DNA of 64,000 bases, taken from Schistocephalus solidus. Lineage: Eukaryota; Platyhelminthes; Cestoda; Diphyllobothriidea; Diphyllobothriidae. The position numbers and the translations under genes are program-made. The notes beneath the pieces were generated by a model. It worked only from the letters and a program-made list of their open reading frames with translations. It was not told where the DNA came from and did not search any database. Every line of letters starts with the position of its first letter. Position 1 is the stretch's first letter. Below are positions 21,240 to 33,926 of this stretch, in pieces. The stretch is from NCBI GenBank assembly GCA_017591395.1, contig WEDG01001244.1, positions 62,001-126,000 of the forward strand, written 5' to 3'.

Positions 21240-24200
21240 TGTATTACCACTTTCCAGTCGCTTATCGTACACTTGTTGCAAAACTTTAAGAAATTTGTCG
21301 AATCGTTCCCCCTTTCTAGTTTTCCCTTAAAGTGATCTTTAATGAACTGCTGAATAAACATTTAACTTGCATCTTCCACTTTCACCCGGAAAGAATTTTT
21401 AGCTGGAAACGTTTTCCACAGCTGTTGGTTTTGAACTGCTTTATCGACCGCCACTGCTGGGTAATACTAGCTAGGTGAAAAAAACGTAGGCGTATACCCT
21501 CGACTTGGGAAAACACACTGACTGGCACGAGCTACGACGTCCCTTTTCTGCCGCATGGGCGATGGAAACAACATCGGCAGTTAGCATGTGCCTTAAGTTA
21601 GTATGCGGCAGGCTTGCGCAGCATCTACCGCCCTCTATCTTCCCTCACGTTCCTGGGCCTTGTGTGAAGGCTGTGTCAAACTGACGAGACATTGACTCGT
21701 ATGACACAGTAGAAATGTGAAATACGAACTCCCGGAGGGCATCGTCTCAGATTTAGAGATGTAAGTTATCTCGGGACTTATTTAACGGGCGCTCTTTGTT
21801 CCTCTTCGTTCCCTATGCAAAAGCGTAATTATTTTCGTCTCTTAGACTGGGAAAACTGTTCAGTATTTCATCTAAACGTACAAGCTGTGGTTGCTCTCGA
21901 TGAGAGGCTCGTAAATGTTTTTCTTTTTTACAGTGCGCATGTGCATTGGTCTGCTATGCGAACGTAGACGATTTAATGACCTTTGGCCCGTTCACGACCT
22001 TGCCAAACTTTTAATTAAACTGCTAGTGAAAAGAATTTGGCCAGAAGACTAGCGTTCTGTCCCTATTACGCTAATTACTAGCCTTTACTTTCCCGCACAA
22101 GAGCTATCCGTTGAATCTTAGAAAACCGTGTCTTGGCCACGCCTGAATCCAAGTCACAGTAAACAGCCGTCAGCCTCGCGGCTAAATCGTTTTTTCGTAA
22201 ACTTCACAACTTTGCTTGTGGCTCAAAAATGCTTCAAGTCTTTCTCGCAAGGTAACTGCTGCTCAGTCCCGGCTTCCATGTAACTTCAATGAAGGCTGAA
22301 CTCGCTGATTGGCTCTTTTAAGCATCTAACGCAGCCCGCGTGCCAATGAAATAGCGCATCATAAAGTGAACAAAATTGCCTAAGCTCGTGTGGCCGTCTC
22401 TTTCAAGCTAACTGGCCAAACAGCCTACCAATTAGCATCACACTGGAACGTCCTGTCGCGAAGTTTGGCCGTTGCTGCCACACTAAAGCCTGATAGGAGG
22501 TCTAAATACAAATTCTGTCATAATTAAGGAAGGTAGTCCACTACATGATCTGTTAAATGATACTTTAAAACATTAGAAATTTGACCATGTATCTGTATAC
22601 TTCCAGTAACCATTAGGTTTTATCCATATTTCTTGAAAAAAGAGTAATTTTCCAGGCTACCGTAGCGCGTGACTGTTTTTCATATCCCACAGTTTTTTGC
22701 ACACTTTATTATATTTGTTCCTCAATATTTCGTGGTGTTTTCGACAAAATTAACTTAAGATAGGTCTGACCCGGATTCTGAAATACTCCTTCTGGCAGAC
22801 AAAGTTTGGCTTAGTAAATTTATTAATGTTTGACTTTGAGAAATACAAGGAAGAAGCCAAAGACAGGAGGTGACATATGAAGCTTGGAGAATTTTACAGT
22901 TATTCTTTTATAAATATGTGATGGGGACATCTTCAGCTTGCTCTTTTTCGCAAGCTTCTGTAACGGTTATTTTGGAGGATAGATGGAGCCACTCATAATG
23001 AAAGCATTTTCGGACTTCAGCAGAAAACTATCGGGCCTCTGGTCTTCTCTGCATACGGACTGCGAGGAAATACTTATCGAAATTACTATCGGGTGCAAAA
23101 TTTGTTCGGAAACTAGGTACCACAGCCGTTGGACAAAACGTTTGAAGAGATGTCACTTGAGCACAAATGAGTTTGCATTGTTGTGACTGCGAAAGAGAAG
23201 CTGCTCTTCGCACTTTTTTTTGTTTTGAGTGATTTTTCATACGCTTGTTCCAAATGCTTAATTAACTATTGTCGTAGAAACCCGGAATAGATGCTCACCA
23301 ACCAATTCCGATATAATGCTTAAACTTGAAGGTTCTCGCCTAGGCATTTCGACACATTCGGTTTCAGCGTATGTCAGTGCCATAACACTATCGGATATTT
23401 CATTAAACAGATACTTAATGTACCCTCCGCCTCATGTTCACCTCAGAGCAGACTCGGTGCTTATCCACAAATGTGGTCGTTTAAGCTTTTTTTCCGGTTT
23501 TAATGCGAACGCTTTACGTGAACTGCAGCGTAAAACAAATATTACTTTTAATTAATCTTGCCATAAATGAAGTAAGCAAGGGCTTTCTTCGAACTATTTA
23601 TTTTTGAGTTTCTATTCGAATATCAGAAATCCAATTTCGAATATTTTGCTGGATTAATTATTTCAATTTCCTCATGTGAGGAAAGACTATGGAGCACCAG
23701 GAAGTAAGCCTCTATTTCAGCCGCATGGAAGGCCACAAGCGTCTTTTTGCATGCTGCGTGTACCAACGTTGTTGAGGTCATGAATTGGGTTTATTCAATC
23801 ACGTAAGAATGAATCAGCAACAGCACTATACCAATGCACCGATTTGGAATAGAACACAGAACCAAGAAATGCACGCAGTAGATTCCTTGGGTGCAGTTCT
23901 CGTGCGTCCGAAGTTACAAAATGATCGGAACGGCTTAGCTCGCCGAGGACTGAGCCGCTTTGGCAAAGCTTAGCTGCCTTTCCATTCGATGCATTTCTGG
24001 CGTAATTTTGTTGTAGTCGCTCATCTCTCAAAACTCTGCAAACATGCACCGTCGCTCATTAACGCATAACAGCTTGCCATCAAAGGAATCGTGTGCGCGT
24101 ATTCGCTGGTGTAGGCGATCATAGGCTAATGAAGTGTAAACATTAAGCGGCAGAGATGGGTGTCCTGAGATGGCTGACGTGAATGCGGAGGACGTGTGTG

Positions 24201-24280
24201 GGCACAGAAAAATACGCGCGTGTGCACATAAGTGCCTCCGTTTCCGAGGTAATCATTATGGTATCCTCAAAAGGCTACTG
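21240..24280. other. Intergenic, nothing recognised
   Basis: No ORF above about 85 codons and no repeat family identified. The stretch 22.1-22.5 kb is somewhat richer in CpG and contains CCAAT-like motifs, but no transcript can be assigned. Confidence 0.4.
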
Positions 24281-24286
24281 CTAAAT

Positions 24287-24691
24287 CGGTAAGGATTAGA
24301 TATATGGCCCGCTCAGCAGAAGAACAGGGACCACCCGCAATGCAGGTATCTTTGCACCAACGTCTTCGAAAAATAGGGTTATGTGTATGGTTAAACTTAG
24401 TTGTAAGTTTACGGTTATGTTTAAGGTTAGGGTTAAGCATAGCGTAAAAATAATTAAGGAGCAAGTTTAAGGTTAAGGTTAGAGTTGGCGTGAATTGTAT
24501 ACTAGGGGTTTGGGGTAAGGTTAGGTTTAAGATTAGGGCTATGGATTGGGTTTATGCTAGGGCCAGTGTTAGGGTTATGAAACGGGGATGTATACCTTTC
24601 CTGGAAACATGCACAGGGCCATCTTTAACGCTTGATTGGGACGTTCCCGTTCCCGTGTCCTGTTTAGGGGGCCGTATAAGTCATCCTTACT
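24287..24691 (+). mobile_element. TIR element with telomere-like interior
   Basis: It begins CGGTAAGGATTAGATATATGG and ends with the inverse of GTAAGGATGACTTATACGG (right end about 24672-24691), so the ends are imperfect terminal inverted repeats. The interior (about 24375-24590) is a run of degenerate GTTAGGGTTA/GGTTAAGG units. The right part carries CCCGTGTCCTGTTTAGGGGG. No transposase is encoded, so it would be non-autonomous. Confidence 0.6.
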
Positions 24692-24840
24692 TATAAATAT
24701 TATCGACATTAGCAACCGTGTCATCCGAAAGATAAATAGAGTGACCGAACTACTGAATTCGTGATCAGTTATGGAAATGAATCAAAAGCAAACCGAAGAC
24801 TTACATAACTTAGAAGAGGATTTTGGCCTACTTGAATACT

Positions 24841-25018
24841 TCATTTGACCTACTTGTGAAAAACTTGGTGTCCTCAGTGGAATTCGAACTCACGCCAGCA
24901 AGGGGAAGGCTTTAATACAACCAACGCTCTAGCCAACTGATCTACGAGGCCCTCACTGGGAGCCGTGAGTTTCATCACACTCGGGTCAAGTTACCAGCCC
25001 AGCCTACTGTACCAGAAT
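24841..25018 (-). mobile_element. tRNA-derived element, left half of a fold-back pair
   Basis: On the minus strand the order is: leader with AACTTGACCCGAGTGTGATG, A box TAGATCAGTTGGCTAGAG (24927-24944), B box GAGTTCGAATTCC (24879-24891), and tail TTTTTCACAAGTAGGTCAAA. The A and B boxes are RNA polymerase III type. It lies head-to-head with the plus-strand copy at 25031-25206, and the leaders pair almost completely. Confidence 0.7.
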
Positions 25019-25030
25019 TGGCGGTTTTTA

Positions 25031-25206
25031 TACGCTGCAGTAGACTGGGCGGGTAACTTGACCCAAGTGTAAAAAAACTCACTGCTCCCGGTGGGGCCTC
25101 ATAGCTCAGTTGACTAGAGCGTTTGCTGTATGAAAGCCTTTGCCTTGCTGGCCAAGGTTCGAACCCCACTGTGGCCGCCGTTTTTCACAAGTGGGTCAAA
25201 TGAATT
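25031..25206 (+). mobile_element. tRNA-derived element, right half of a fold-back pair
   Basis: It has the leader GGTAACTTGACCCAAGTGT, A box TAGCTCAGTTGACTAGAG (25102-25119), B box GGTTCGAACCCC (25156-25167) and tail TTTTTCACAAGTGGGTCAAA. The region between the boxes does not form a normal anticodon arm, so this is a tRNA-derived repeat and not a tRNA gene. Together with the left half it makes an imperfect palindrome of about 365 bases centred near 25024. Confidence 0.7.
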
Positions 25207-25209
25207 AAA

Positions 25210-28200
25210 TTACTTAGTTGAACTCCCACTCTGGTGCATTGTAGTTTATGCATGCCGTCGAAATTGCCCTCAAATCTGTCATATCGTTCCAATTCGTTGA
25301 TCATTTTTGCTACGCAAATACTTGATTGCACAAAAAGGGGGTAATCTTTGAACTGTGTAGTGAAATTTTCCAGCTCCTATCCTGGTGCAGTTGTTAGAAT
25401 ATAAATCTAAAATGAAGGAGGTCAAACGTGTGTTTTGGAAAATGACATAAGGATGCCTTATAATACCTAGCCGGAGGAATAATGCGGGAAAGTCATAATC
25501 ACTACTGAAACCTAAAGAAACGAGTTCACAAGTTGCTTATATTTCGAGCGCAATCCATTCTACCTGAATGTGTTCTTCACACAAGCTATGCAGTCAACCT
25601 ATCCGTCTGCTATGGTTAGTTTGGCGAACCATCCTCCATCCTCTCGAACGTTCAAGTGAATTGTTTCTTCGAAGATTCCGCTTTGAATTGGCCCTTTAGA
25701 GAGAGATAATTTGCAGTTAAAGTTTAAATTTACTTCGGAGACATCAAAGGGTCAAATACTATAGTAGTCTCTCAGATAAACTTCTATTTGTGGAATAGAG
25801 TTAATCTTTCAGGGCAGGACCTTGCAGTGCATTTTCGGGTTCTCTCTCAGTTAGCTTAAAGCTTGAAGCGAAAAGAATGACTAACTGAACTATGTAAAAG
25901 TACGGTTTTCGATCATTTTTTTCATGAATTGAAACATTTATAATAACCAGTGCGAATGACTGAAGTGTTACCTGAATATGTTTTCAAGGCATCGGTTAGA
26001 AAACGCTTAATTTAGTTAGCATTACAATCGTTTCGTTAGGCACTCAAGGTTAACCGAGTCCGTGAATGTTGGGGGCGTAACTGCGTTCACCCTGATTTCG
26101 GTCTAAGCCTGACCATAAAGTTTGACACAATTTAAACAGTTCCTGAACTTGCGTAGCATTTGAATATTTCGGAATAAACATTCGAAAAATTCATAAGTTC
26201 ATCCGGAATATGGAATATAGAATAACATTCTTGAACTGAACTTATCCCTGCAATACATGCTCAATTTCATCATAGAACCGTGATATATTGGCAAATGACG
26301 TTTGCTAAACGATTAGTTTATCGATTGGTCGTGTTTAGAATACGACTTAGTCGGCAAAAATTTAATTGTGCATCAAGGATACCAACCAGCGTCGCCGAAT
26401 GCTCACCTAAGAGATAAACTTTGCATGCAGTTTCGTCGTCGAAGCTTTAACCGTCCGAAAAGCTATGAGGCAATAAACAGCCTCCATGGATCTAAACAAC
26501 CGCGGCAAGGGCACAATAGCAGGGGAAGTGGATGCTGTGTTTTTGTCTATACGCTGCTGTTATTTCTCGTGATTCTTTGCAAAATCTAGGTTTTCAGGGT
26601 TAATTCCGGTCTTGTATAGGAAACCCTGACATTTGGTAGAAACTCAAATCAAAAATGTCCCTTACAATCACAGCGTTCGTTCGCACGCGTCAGTACTGGG
26701 AGGCCTACATTTAAAGAAATTTGGACGGATTTTGATCCAGCACCTCATCATAAACTGGACCCCTAGGAGTACTGTGAACGGTGCAAGCGGGTTTTCGCTT
26801 AGAAAGTGGCCGAGGACATCCTTCAAAAGTTAATTAACCCAGAGTACATTTATATTGCTCAGAGGCCAATAGTCACGTTGAGTGTTCAGGAAATACTGTT
26901 GCAGGGGATATTTCCTGCTCTGGTGCTTTTCACCACCAAAGTATACTTATGTGAAACAAACGGTTTGAAAAACACTTAGTTGTGGATAGTTCTCAATTAT
27001 GCTCCTATATTGCGCTATTTTAGTATAGGCCTGAGATATCACTTAAAACTATACGATAGAAATATTGACGAGAAAAAGCGTCTTCTTCGGCCTTCTGTGT
27101 TCTATTAGTCTTTTCAAATTTTCGATTATACCCTGACTAGACAAGCTTTAATAATAAATTTCAGTTATCTGCTTCCATTCTTTGCCTGTTAATTAATAAA
27201 CAGCTTTCAATTGTGGTAAACAAAAAAGACCTCTCAAGTCATGGCTATGTAAAAATTCGGTTATTGGACGAAACCGTCCTGGGCAGTATCAAAAAGGGAA
27301 CTTTTAGGGTATGGTCTCGGGTACTTTGCAGAACGTCAGAAGGGACGGTAGTGGTACCTGCTGTATCAAAATTATCTGCGGAAATTTGTTATTAGTTTAC
27401 CCTTGGTGTTCGAATAAAGCAAACAAGCTCAACCGCTCCTCCTTACAGCAAAAGCACAATGTTCTCTACAGTCAGATATTTCGACCGGGGTGTCCAAAGG
27501 TCAGCGCAAAAGCGAAATAACTTTTGAGAGTGCAAGTGTCAAGCGCAAATGACACGATCACACCAATTAGTCAGCAATGACGCACGTCATGGCCGCAATC
27601 TGTGGGCGGCACGTGGATTTGTTTAAGTTGACGCGTGATTTTTATAGTGCGTGGGCGGTTAATCAGTTTGGGAATAAAGCCAAATTATACAAATATCGAT
27701 ACTAACCTGAACAAAACGTTCTGAACGCTTTACAACCATAGAATTTAATGCCCACACACTGCCGCAAAACAATTACCCGGCACATATTTAAGCAAGGTTG
27801 GCTTGTTTTTCAAAGTGAGAATGCTGGCGGTTGTCTATGAGATGACGGCGCGTGCAAACGCAACGCGAACGAAGTGATCCTTTAGGAATGCATCAGCAGC
27901 TACCCATAGGCGCATATATGTACTTTCAAAAATAATTACCAAAGCTCGTCTGATGATGGAAATACATTTTTTCGGTGAATTAACAATACAGCATGGCTCT
28001 TTACTTGAATTCACCAAGGTGAACCAATCCAAACGGGTCGTGAAAACATTTCGAAAGTAATACATACAGTATCGATGATCGAAAATTTCACTAAGAGTAT
28101 GTCTGTTGGGTAACGGTTAAAGGAGAGTACGCATGAAGGCCATGCTAGTTTTTGTCCATGCAATAAAATCTATTAGTAATGCTGCAATGTGTAGTGTTAA

Positions 28201-30540
28201 CGCAAGTCCTTCGGCTCCACTGATAACCCCTCTTTTTCTTGACTTCTGCCGGTAGCCCATCGGTAGTTATTATTTTTATGTCCCATGCATGGACATGTGC
28301 TATTTATTTTCTCTCCTCCCTTGTGCTCTAATTTATGCCCGTTAACATTACTTCTACATGAGAGGACACCGGCCTTTAAGGTGAATTGGCTGCAAATCCG
28401 TTAAGAGTAAATCTGACTTATAGGGGCTGTTTACTGCTTATGTCTTGTGATCGACATGGCTGCAATCATACCAGATCCATCTGCGATGACGTGTCGCACG
28501 ATATTATGCTAAGTGTATCGATCTGTGTTGTTAAATCAATTCAAATAGAAACATTCTTTATATAAGTTTTATTTATTTTTCCATTTGTGGTAATCAATCT
28601 CGCTCTTTCCGGGCCGTGTCGAATCAAAGATAAAACCGATCGCCAAGTCCTCACTTCTAGAGACGGAGGAGACTGAATATATTTCACCTATGAGCGTGTT
28701 CACTTCTCCGAGTCATGCTCCTTCGAAGAATCACGATTTTTCATCGGGCGTACACTGTCCCTTTCAAGCAAAGGCTTTTATACATCACGTGGGAGATCAT
28801 TTGAACAGATTGGTGATCTAAGACCTTCAGCTGCTACTCGAATAGCACAAACACAGCATCGCATTCTCAACCGCAACTTGTTTACCTAGTGGCTAGCCGA
28901 TAAGTTCAGATCCACGTGCTAATTGAGATATTGCGAACAATTGCATAATATCATCGGCCTATTAATGAGGCCCTATATGCAGCTTTTCTGTCGACGAGGC
29001 ACTACTTATTCTGCCAGTATGGCCACACTTTGTTCCCGATTAAATGTAAATTCACCGTTATTTTAAACTGAGAATAACGAGGCTTTAGTAGTGCCATTTA
29101 TTGGACTCAAATTAGGCTACTTTTATAAACTAGTTAACGAATTCTGTCTGCCTCTTTTGCTTTACTTTAAGTTTGAAACAATCAGGAATCATTGCGCTTA
29201 GTAGACGTGCAGGTCCCTTAGAAAAGGCCTTTTGTGTTTGCACGCATCCATCTTACCGCATGATCTTTAGAGCCAGAGTTTTGGACATTTATTCGTCCTG
29301 AATCCCTAGAGCGTGAAAGGGAAAGTCATTCTGATATTACTAGGCCGCTTGCAATCTAAAACTTGGATGACACAAAACATGGAATGGGTAACTGAAACAA
29401 CCATTCTCCAAAACGTCACTCTTTCGATAAAGTATATTTTAACAAAACGTGATATGACGCCTAGTCTCTGGGATCGTTGGTGATATAATACGTGGTTCTA
29501 CTCAGAAAATGGGAGGCATTACATTTTCTAATACGGAAATAGGACGATAAGGGTTTAATGGACGGGGTAAACAAGACTGAAAGACAAATAGTTTCTGGAA
29601 GAAAAATTCTAAAAATACGTTTACGTCATTGGCGTGTTCAAATGCATCAATAAAGAGTAAAACACGCGTGCGCAATGTTAAATACTGGACGTTAGAAGCT
29701 GTAAAATGGCGGAAAATTAAGATTGAGGGCATTTGTTAGATATTCCAGGTGAACTGATACCAGTCCGTTATGAACATTTACATAAAGACGTTGCAGTGGC
29801 CGTAGGGTGGTGTGTTCAAGTGGCGCTTGGGCAACCACGACTAGTTGGACGCATTGTGCGTCCGAACGGAAGTCAGTAAAGTGGCTGCAGGTCAGCGCGT
29901 CTGGAATAGGTCCTATCAACGGCGAATGACCTCGAGGCAGTAGGCCTTGAAAAAGGACGCCGCAACTCGCAGTGACGTCTGACTGCAATGAACGTAAATT
30001 GTTTACCTCAGAAGATGAACCATGCTCGATTAACGAGGTCAAATAATACAGAAGTAGTCATGCTGGTCTCCTTTGTGGAAGCTTAAAATGTCCCTCGGGT
30101 ACTCTTAGTTTGCAGGTTTGGAGTGCATGCTGAAACAGTACCTGCGGACACGATGAAGCGAGCACGGAATGGGTTGTTTAGACAACTGCTAAGTGGAAGC
30201 GTAATGAAATTGGAGCATATTGACTTTCCAGTGGGTTTTCTGCCAGTCCCCTGCGTAAAATACATTGGAAAAAAAACCATTTACTGTTTGTTTCCCCTAT
30301 ACATGTCCTACGCTTGAGCCTTAGTAATCGTTTATTCACGTGAGGCTGGTGCGCACCAACTTGTCTTGATTGCAAGCTGAAGCTGGGCATTTCCACCTTG
30401 CCTGGAAGATAATAGTCTACCACCCACGCGTACATCTGCATGACGACTCAACAAGCAATAAGTGAGAAGTGTTAACCGCGAAAGATGGGGAAGAGACTGG
30501 ATCGATTATCCTTTTTGGCTTATTGGCCGTCACCAGCCAG
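25210..30540. other. Intergenic, nothing firmly recognised
   Basis: It contains only short ORFs. The longest, 116 codons on the minus strand at 29692-30042, opens with ATG but matches nothing I know. A CpG-richer patch at 27.55-27.66 kb has no gene I can attach to it. Confidence 0.4.
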
Positions 30541-30544
30541 TGAT

Positions 30545-30635
30545 ACCGTAATTCCAGACTCCAAACCGAGATTCGAATCGTGAGTCAACTGGAGCAGCTC
30601 TCTTCTTACTGCGCTAGCGTGCTCACGTTAGTCTA
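30545..30635 (-). mobile_element. Degenerate tRNA-derived element
   Basis: On the minus strand GCTAGCGCAGTAAGAAGAG resembles an A box, followed after about 25 bases by the B box CGATTCGAATCTCGG (30567-30581). No clear leader or tail remains. Confidence 0.4.
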
Positions 30636-30854
30636 TTATACATTCAATCCGAACGCTTCACAGCTAAACCTTCATTCTGGCCCAGTGAAAGTACCCTTAA
30701 CTGCGTTATATACTCTTTCAGGTTATTGAGGAAAACAACGAGGTCCGCGCCTAAAGAGGAAGACTCCAGCGTTTTTAGAAAACCATGACCCAACTCTCAT
30801 CTTTATTCGCACCAGAGTAAAGTTTTCTAGTCAGGTGAATGCTTTACTCTGCAG

Positions 30855-31083
30855 GATCGACGACCAAAAAAATAGAATGTATTCGATAGTGAAAAATGAT
30901 ATGCAATGTGCCCCAATGACACCACGTTATCCCACATCTAATCTGCCGCAGTCTTCCTCACCCTCTTCGAAACGCTTGACATGCATGACGCCGGAAACTA
31001 CACATATATCTTGTGACCATGATCTACTGTCCGTCAGTTTAATTTCCAAGCAGAAGATGATGGAAGCCGAGTTGAAATTAAAA
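30855..31083 (+). CDS. Candidate coding exon, possibly 5' part of the SCHIP1-like gene
   Basis: The frame is open from 30730 through a strong donor AAA|GTAAGT at 31084. A good acceptor (CTTTACTCTGCAG) precedes 30855, though the exon could begin further upstream or use the in-frame ATG at 30877. The peptide is rich in Ser, Pro, Thr and Met and ends MEAELKLK. The exon ends in phase 0, which would join the phase-0 start of the exon at 42280. The 11 kb gap makes the link tentative, and other exons may lie between. Confidence 0.35.
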
Positions 31084-32820
31084 GTAAGTACTTACTTTCA
31101 AATTTATCTGCCAAGTTTTTTGAGTGAGCATGCATGCCTCCTGAATATTTACCTCAATTAGAACTTTCCACAGAAGAGCAGTTTACGTAGAGCCTTCTAT
31201 AAGAAGAGTAAGCGTGTAATTTTAATTTCATGGATCAGATGTACCGCTTAATTTTATTCAGTGAAAATATTATCTTGATCGTTATAAAATGTTCCCCTTG
31301 ATCAAAATATAAACTTTAGCAATCATGTTTCACGGACAGCCTTTAATAATAATAATAATAATCATCATCCTCATTTCATCATCATCATCACCATCACCAT
31401 CACCACCATCATCATCATCATCGTCATCATCATCACGATCACGATCATCAACATCAGCAGCAGCAGCAGCAGCATAATAATAATAATCGTCGTCATCAGC
31501 ATCGTCCTCAGCATCCTCATAATAATCATCGGCGTTTTCATAGATTTTCGGATCATTGAATTTGTCCGATAACTTAAATCTCGATATACAAAAGAATTAT
31601 TTGGGGGCCAGTTAAGGTTACCATGGTGTGCTATAAAAATGGTCCAGTACTAAAGAAAAATAGGTCAAAAATCTTCGACAGAATGTATCATTGAAATGTA
31701 TAATAATAGTTTATTTTCAAAGCACCTCCATATTTATCCTCAGTGTCTTTTTCGATAATACCTGTATAACCAAACCGATGTTTAAGAAAATTCCAACAGG
31801 CGCGCGTCTTTGAAATTCGTTTGGCATACTCTCCTTAAGGGATAGCGTTTGCTCCGTCTTATTCCTTATTCTATTTACATATTTGTGACTGCAATAATGG
31901 GGAATGTGCCCCCCTTCAACTGTCCTTTATGGACACCTTGCACCTGATTTGTAGTTCTGTCGCGCGTTCCAACAATTCATATTTTTTTGCCTGAAACGGG
32001 TCTAGGTAAAATCCAGTAGGCCCGATTCTAAAAACCTACTTTGCAAATGTTCTTAAATAATGCCTTTAAGTGGATTAAAATAAGCAGTAACCATCTACAA
32101 TTGTGGCTTCAGGTTAGGAGTTAAAGTAAATTTTGCTGCCACATTGTGTGTCAGAACTCCCAAACCGGCAATACTGTCATGGTAAACGATTGCTTATTGG
32201 ATATTTTTCGCTTGGGATGCGATGAATATTTTTGGATTAGCAAAACTTCCATAGCAATAACTCGAATATCCAGAGCAGCGACGTGCTTTCTTAAAGGTTT
32301 ATTGCGTATTCGGATGCGCCTGTTAAATAGCATGGGTCCAAGATATGCAAGGGTTTGTCGGTACCGCAGAAGCGCCTTAATTAAGTTATGCAGCCAAAAC
32401 TGCGTCTTCGCACATAACCTGAACATTTATATTTAGGAAACTGGGACGAGTAAAAAACACTGCTCATAGGAGTGTGCCTCATAAAGCCTACGTCTGACAC
32501 GCGGTTCGACATTTTGCCAGGAGATCTTCAAAAATATAACTCTCCGGAATGCTCTATCCATCGGAAAATGAATGGTCTTTCTTTATTTGCTGTTTTTTGA
32601 AGGAGGCATAAAGCAACAAAGACTCGCCAGCTTAAAAAATGTGATGCTTGAATAGCCTACGTAATATTTATTCACGTAGAAAATAGATTAAATCTGATTT
32701 TCGTTGTAAATTGCACTGTGAACTTCAACTTTTACATGAAAACATACCGAAACGTATATAGTATACCTAGAAATGCATAAGTGCGACTGACCCTATGAAG
32801 GTTGCCTCGGGGATATACTT
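31084..32820. other. Non-coding, includes microsatellite
   Basis: Nothing is recognised apart from the trinucleotide repeat listed separately. If the 30.9 kb exon belongs to the SCHIP1-like gene, this is intron. Confidence 0.35.
31342..31535. repeat. Compound trinucleotide microsatellite
   Basis: Tracts of AAT, ATC (with ACC and GTC variants) and AGC units follow one another over about 190 bases, including CAGCAGCAGCAGCAGCAGC near 31455. The Met-rich minus-strand ORF across it is a product of the repeat. Confidence 0.9.
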
Positions 32821-32821
32821 T

Positions 32822-33197
32822 CGGTAAGGATGAGTTGTCCGGCCCCCCTAAACAGGATACGTGAATAGGAACTGTCTACAATACAGGTGGCTCTGCGCCA
32901 AATTCCAGAGAAATTAATGCTAGGCCTAAGGTTTACGGTAAGTCTCAAGTTAAGAGTCGGGTTTACAGGTTAGGTTATGGTTAAGGCGGGTGTCAGTGCT
33001 CACTGTATTGTCAGGGTTTTGGGTGGAGTTGCAGTTAAGAGTAGGGCTACGGTTTACGATTATTTTATGACTGGTGTTGGAGTTAGGACAGGGGGATAGC
33101 AATCCTTTCTGGAACTATACGTAGGGTCACCTTTCCTACTTGGGCGGAGTGGTCCTATTCCCGTGCCTGGATAGGGGTCACATTACAATCCTCACCG
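32822..33197. mobile_element. TIR element with telomere-like interior (best preserved)
   Basis: The left end (32822-32869) reads CGGTAAGGATGAGTTG, then the CCCCTAAACAGG block and GTGAATAGG. The right end (33154-33197) is its imperfect reverse complement (CCTATTCCCGTG, then ATAGGGGTCACATTACAATCC, then TCACCG). The interior has degenerate GGTTAGGTTATGG and GTTAAGAG units. Length is 376 bases. It encodes no protein, consistent with a MITE-like non-autonomous element. A target-site duplication is not clear. Confidence 0.65.
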
Positions 33198-33926
33198 ATT
33201 TTTCTTGGCACGTTTACTGGCAAGAATCCAGTCTTCTGTTAGAAGGCTTTAACCTTTACAAAGACGTTCTCGTATAGGCTTGGAAAAGTTGGTTTCTCAT
33301 AACATTCTTGACGAAATTCACCTCCCACTGACGCTTCTGTTTGAGGGAAATTAAGTTACACTTTTTTGAGAGTGGCCGTTCATTTATATTCATGTACGTC
33401 TGCGAAGTTACTATGCAAGCGTAAACCGCAATAAAGAGTTGTTTGCTGCTCTTTGTATCATTATGATAAAACCGGCCGAAACCCACTCAGAACCAAGAAG
33501 CTTATCGGCACCACTTCTAAAATTAATGTATACTCATATTACTGGTTTGGGCAACTAATCTTCCTGTTTCATATCCATATCTGTCAGTTCAGGTGTCATG
33601 CAGAAGCTATTCATGTGACGGAGACTAATATATTTTCAATCAGTTTTAATAAAAATGTTGCAAACATTTGTCTGATATCTTCTGGATGCAACTCAATACT
33701 GCCGTTCACATTCAAGTACTTTTGTATAATGCGATAAGGAGAATGAACAGGAGAAAAAAGTATTTTTTAATGTGCTTGCATGCAAGAAATAGAGGGATGT
33801 AGGCTTAATTTCTATGAGCTGTTCGTCTAAAACCCTTTGTTAGAAGCTGAGTTGCGATGAACCTGAGCCCAAGCATTATATTGTTTTTTTAATCAGTCGA
33901 TGAATTGATCAGAATTGTTTATATGC

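Noticed and set aside
24375..24590. A true telomere or chromosome end
   Set aside because: The TTAGGG-like units are degenerate, short and internal, and unique sequence lies on both sides.
24841..25206. Functional tRNA genes
   Set aside because: A and B boxes are present, but the anticodon arm and acceptor pairing are wrong, and extra leader and tail sequences are shared with dispersed copies, so these are tRNA-derived repeats.
29692..30042. 116-codon minus-strand ORF as a gene
   Set aside because: There are no recognisable motifs, splice sites or poly(A) signal, and a length of this order is expected by chance in 64 kb.
31371..31556. Met/Ile-rich 61-codon minus-strand ORF
   Set aside because: It is a translation of the trinucleotide microsatellite.
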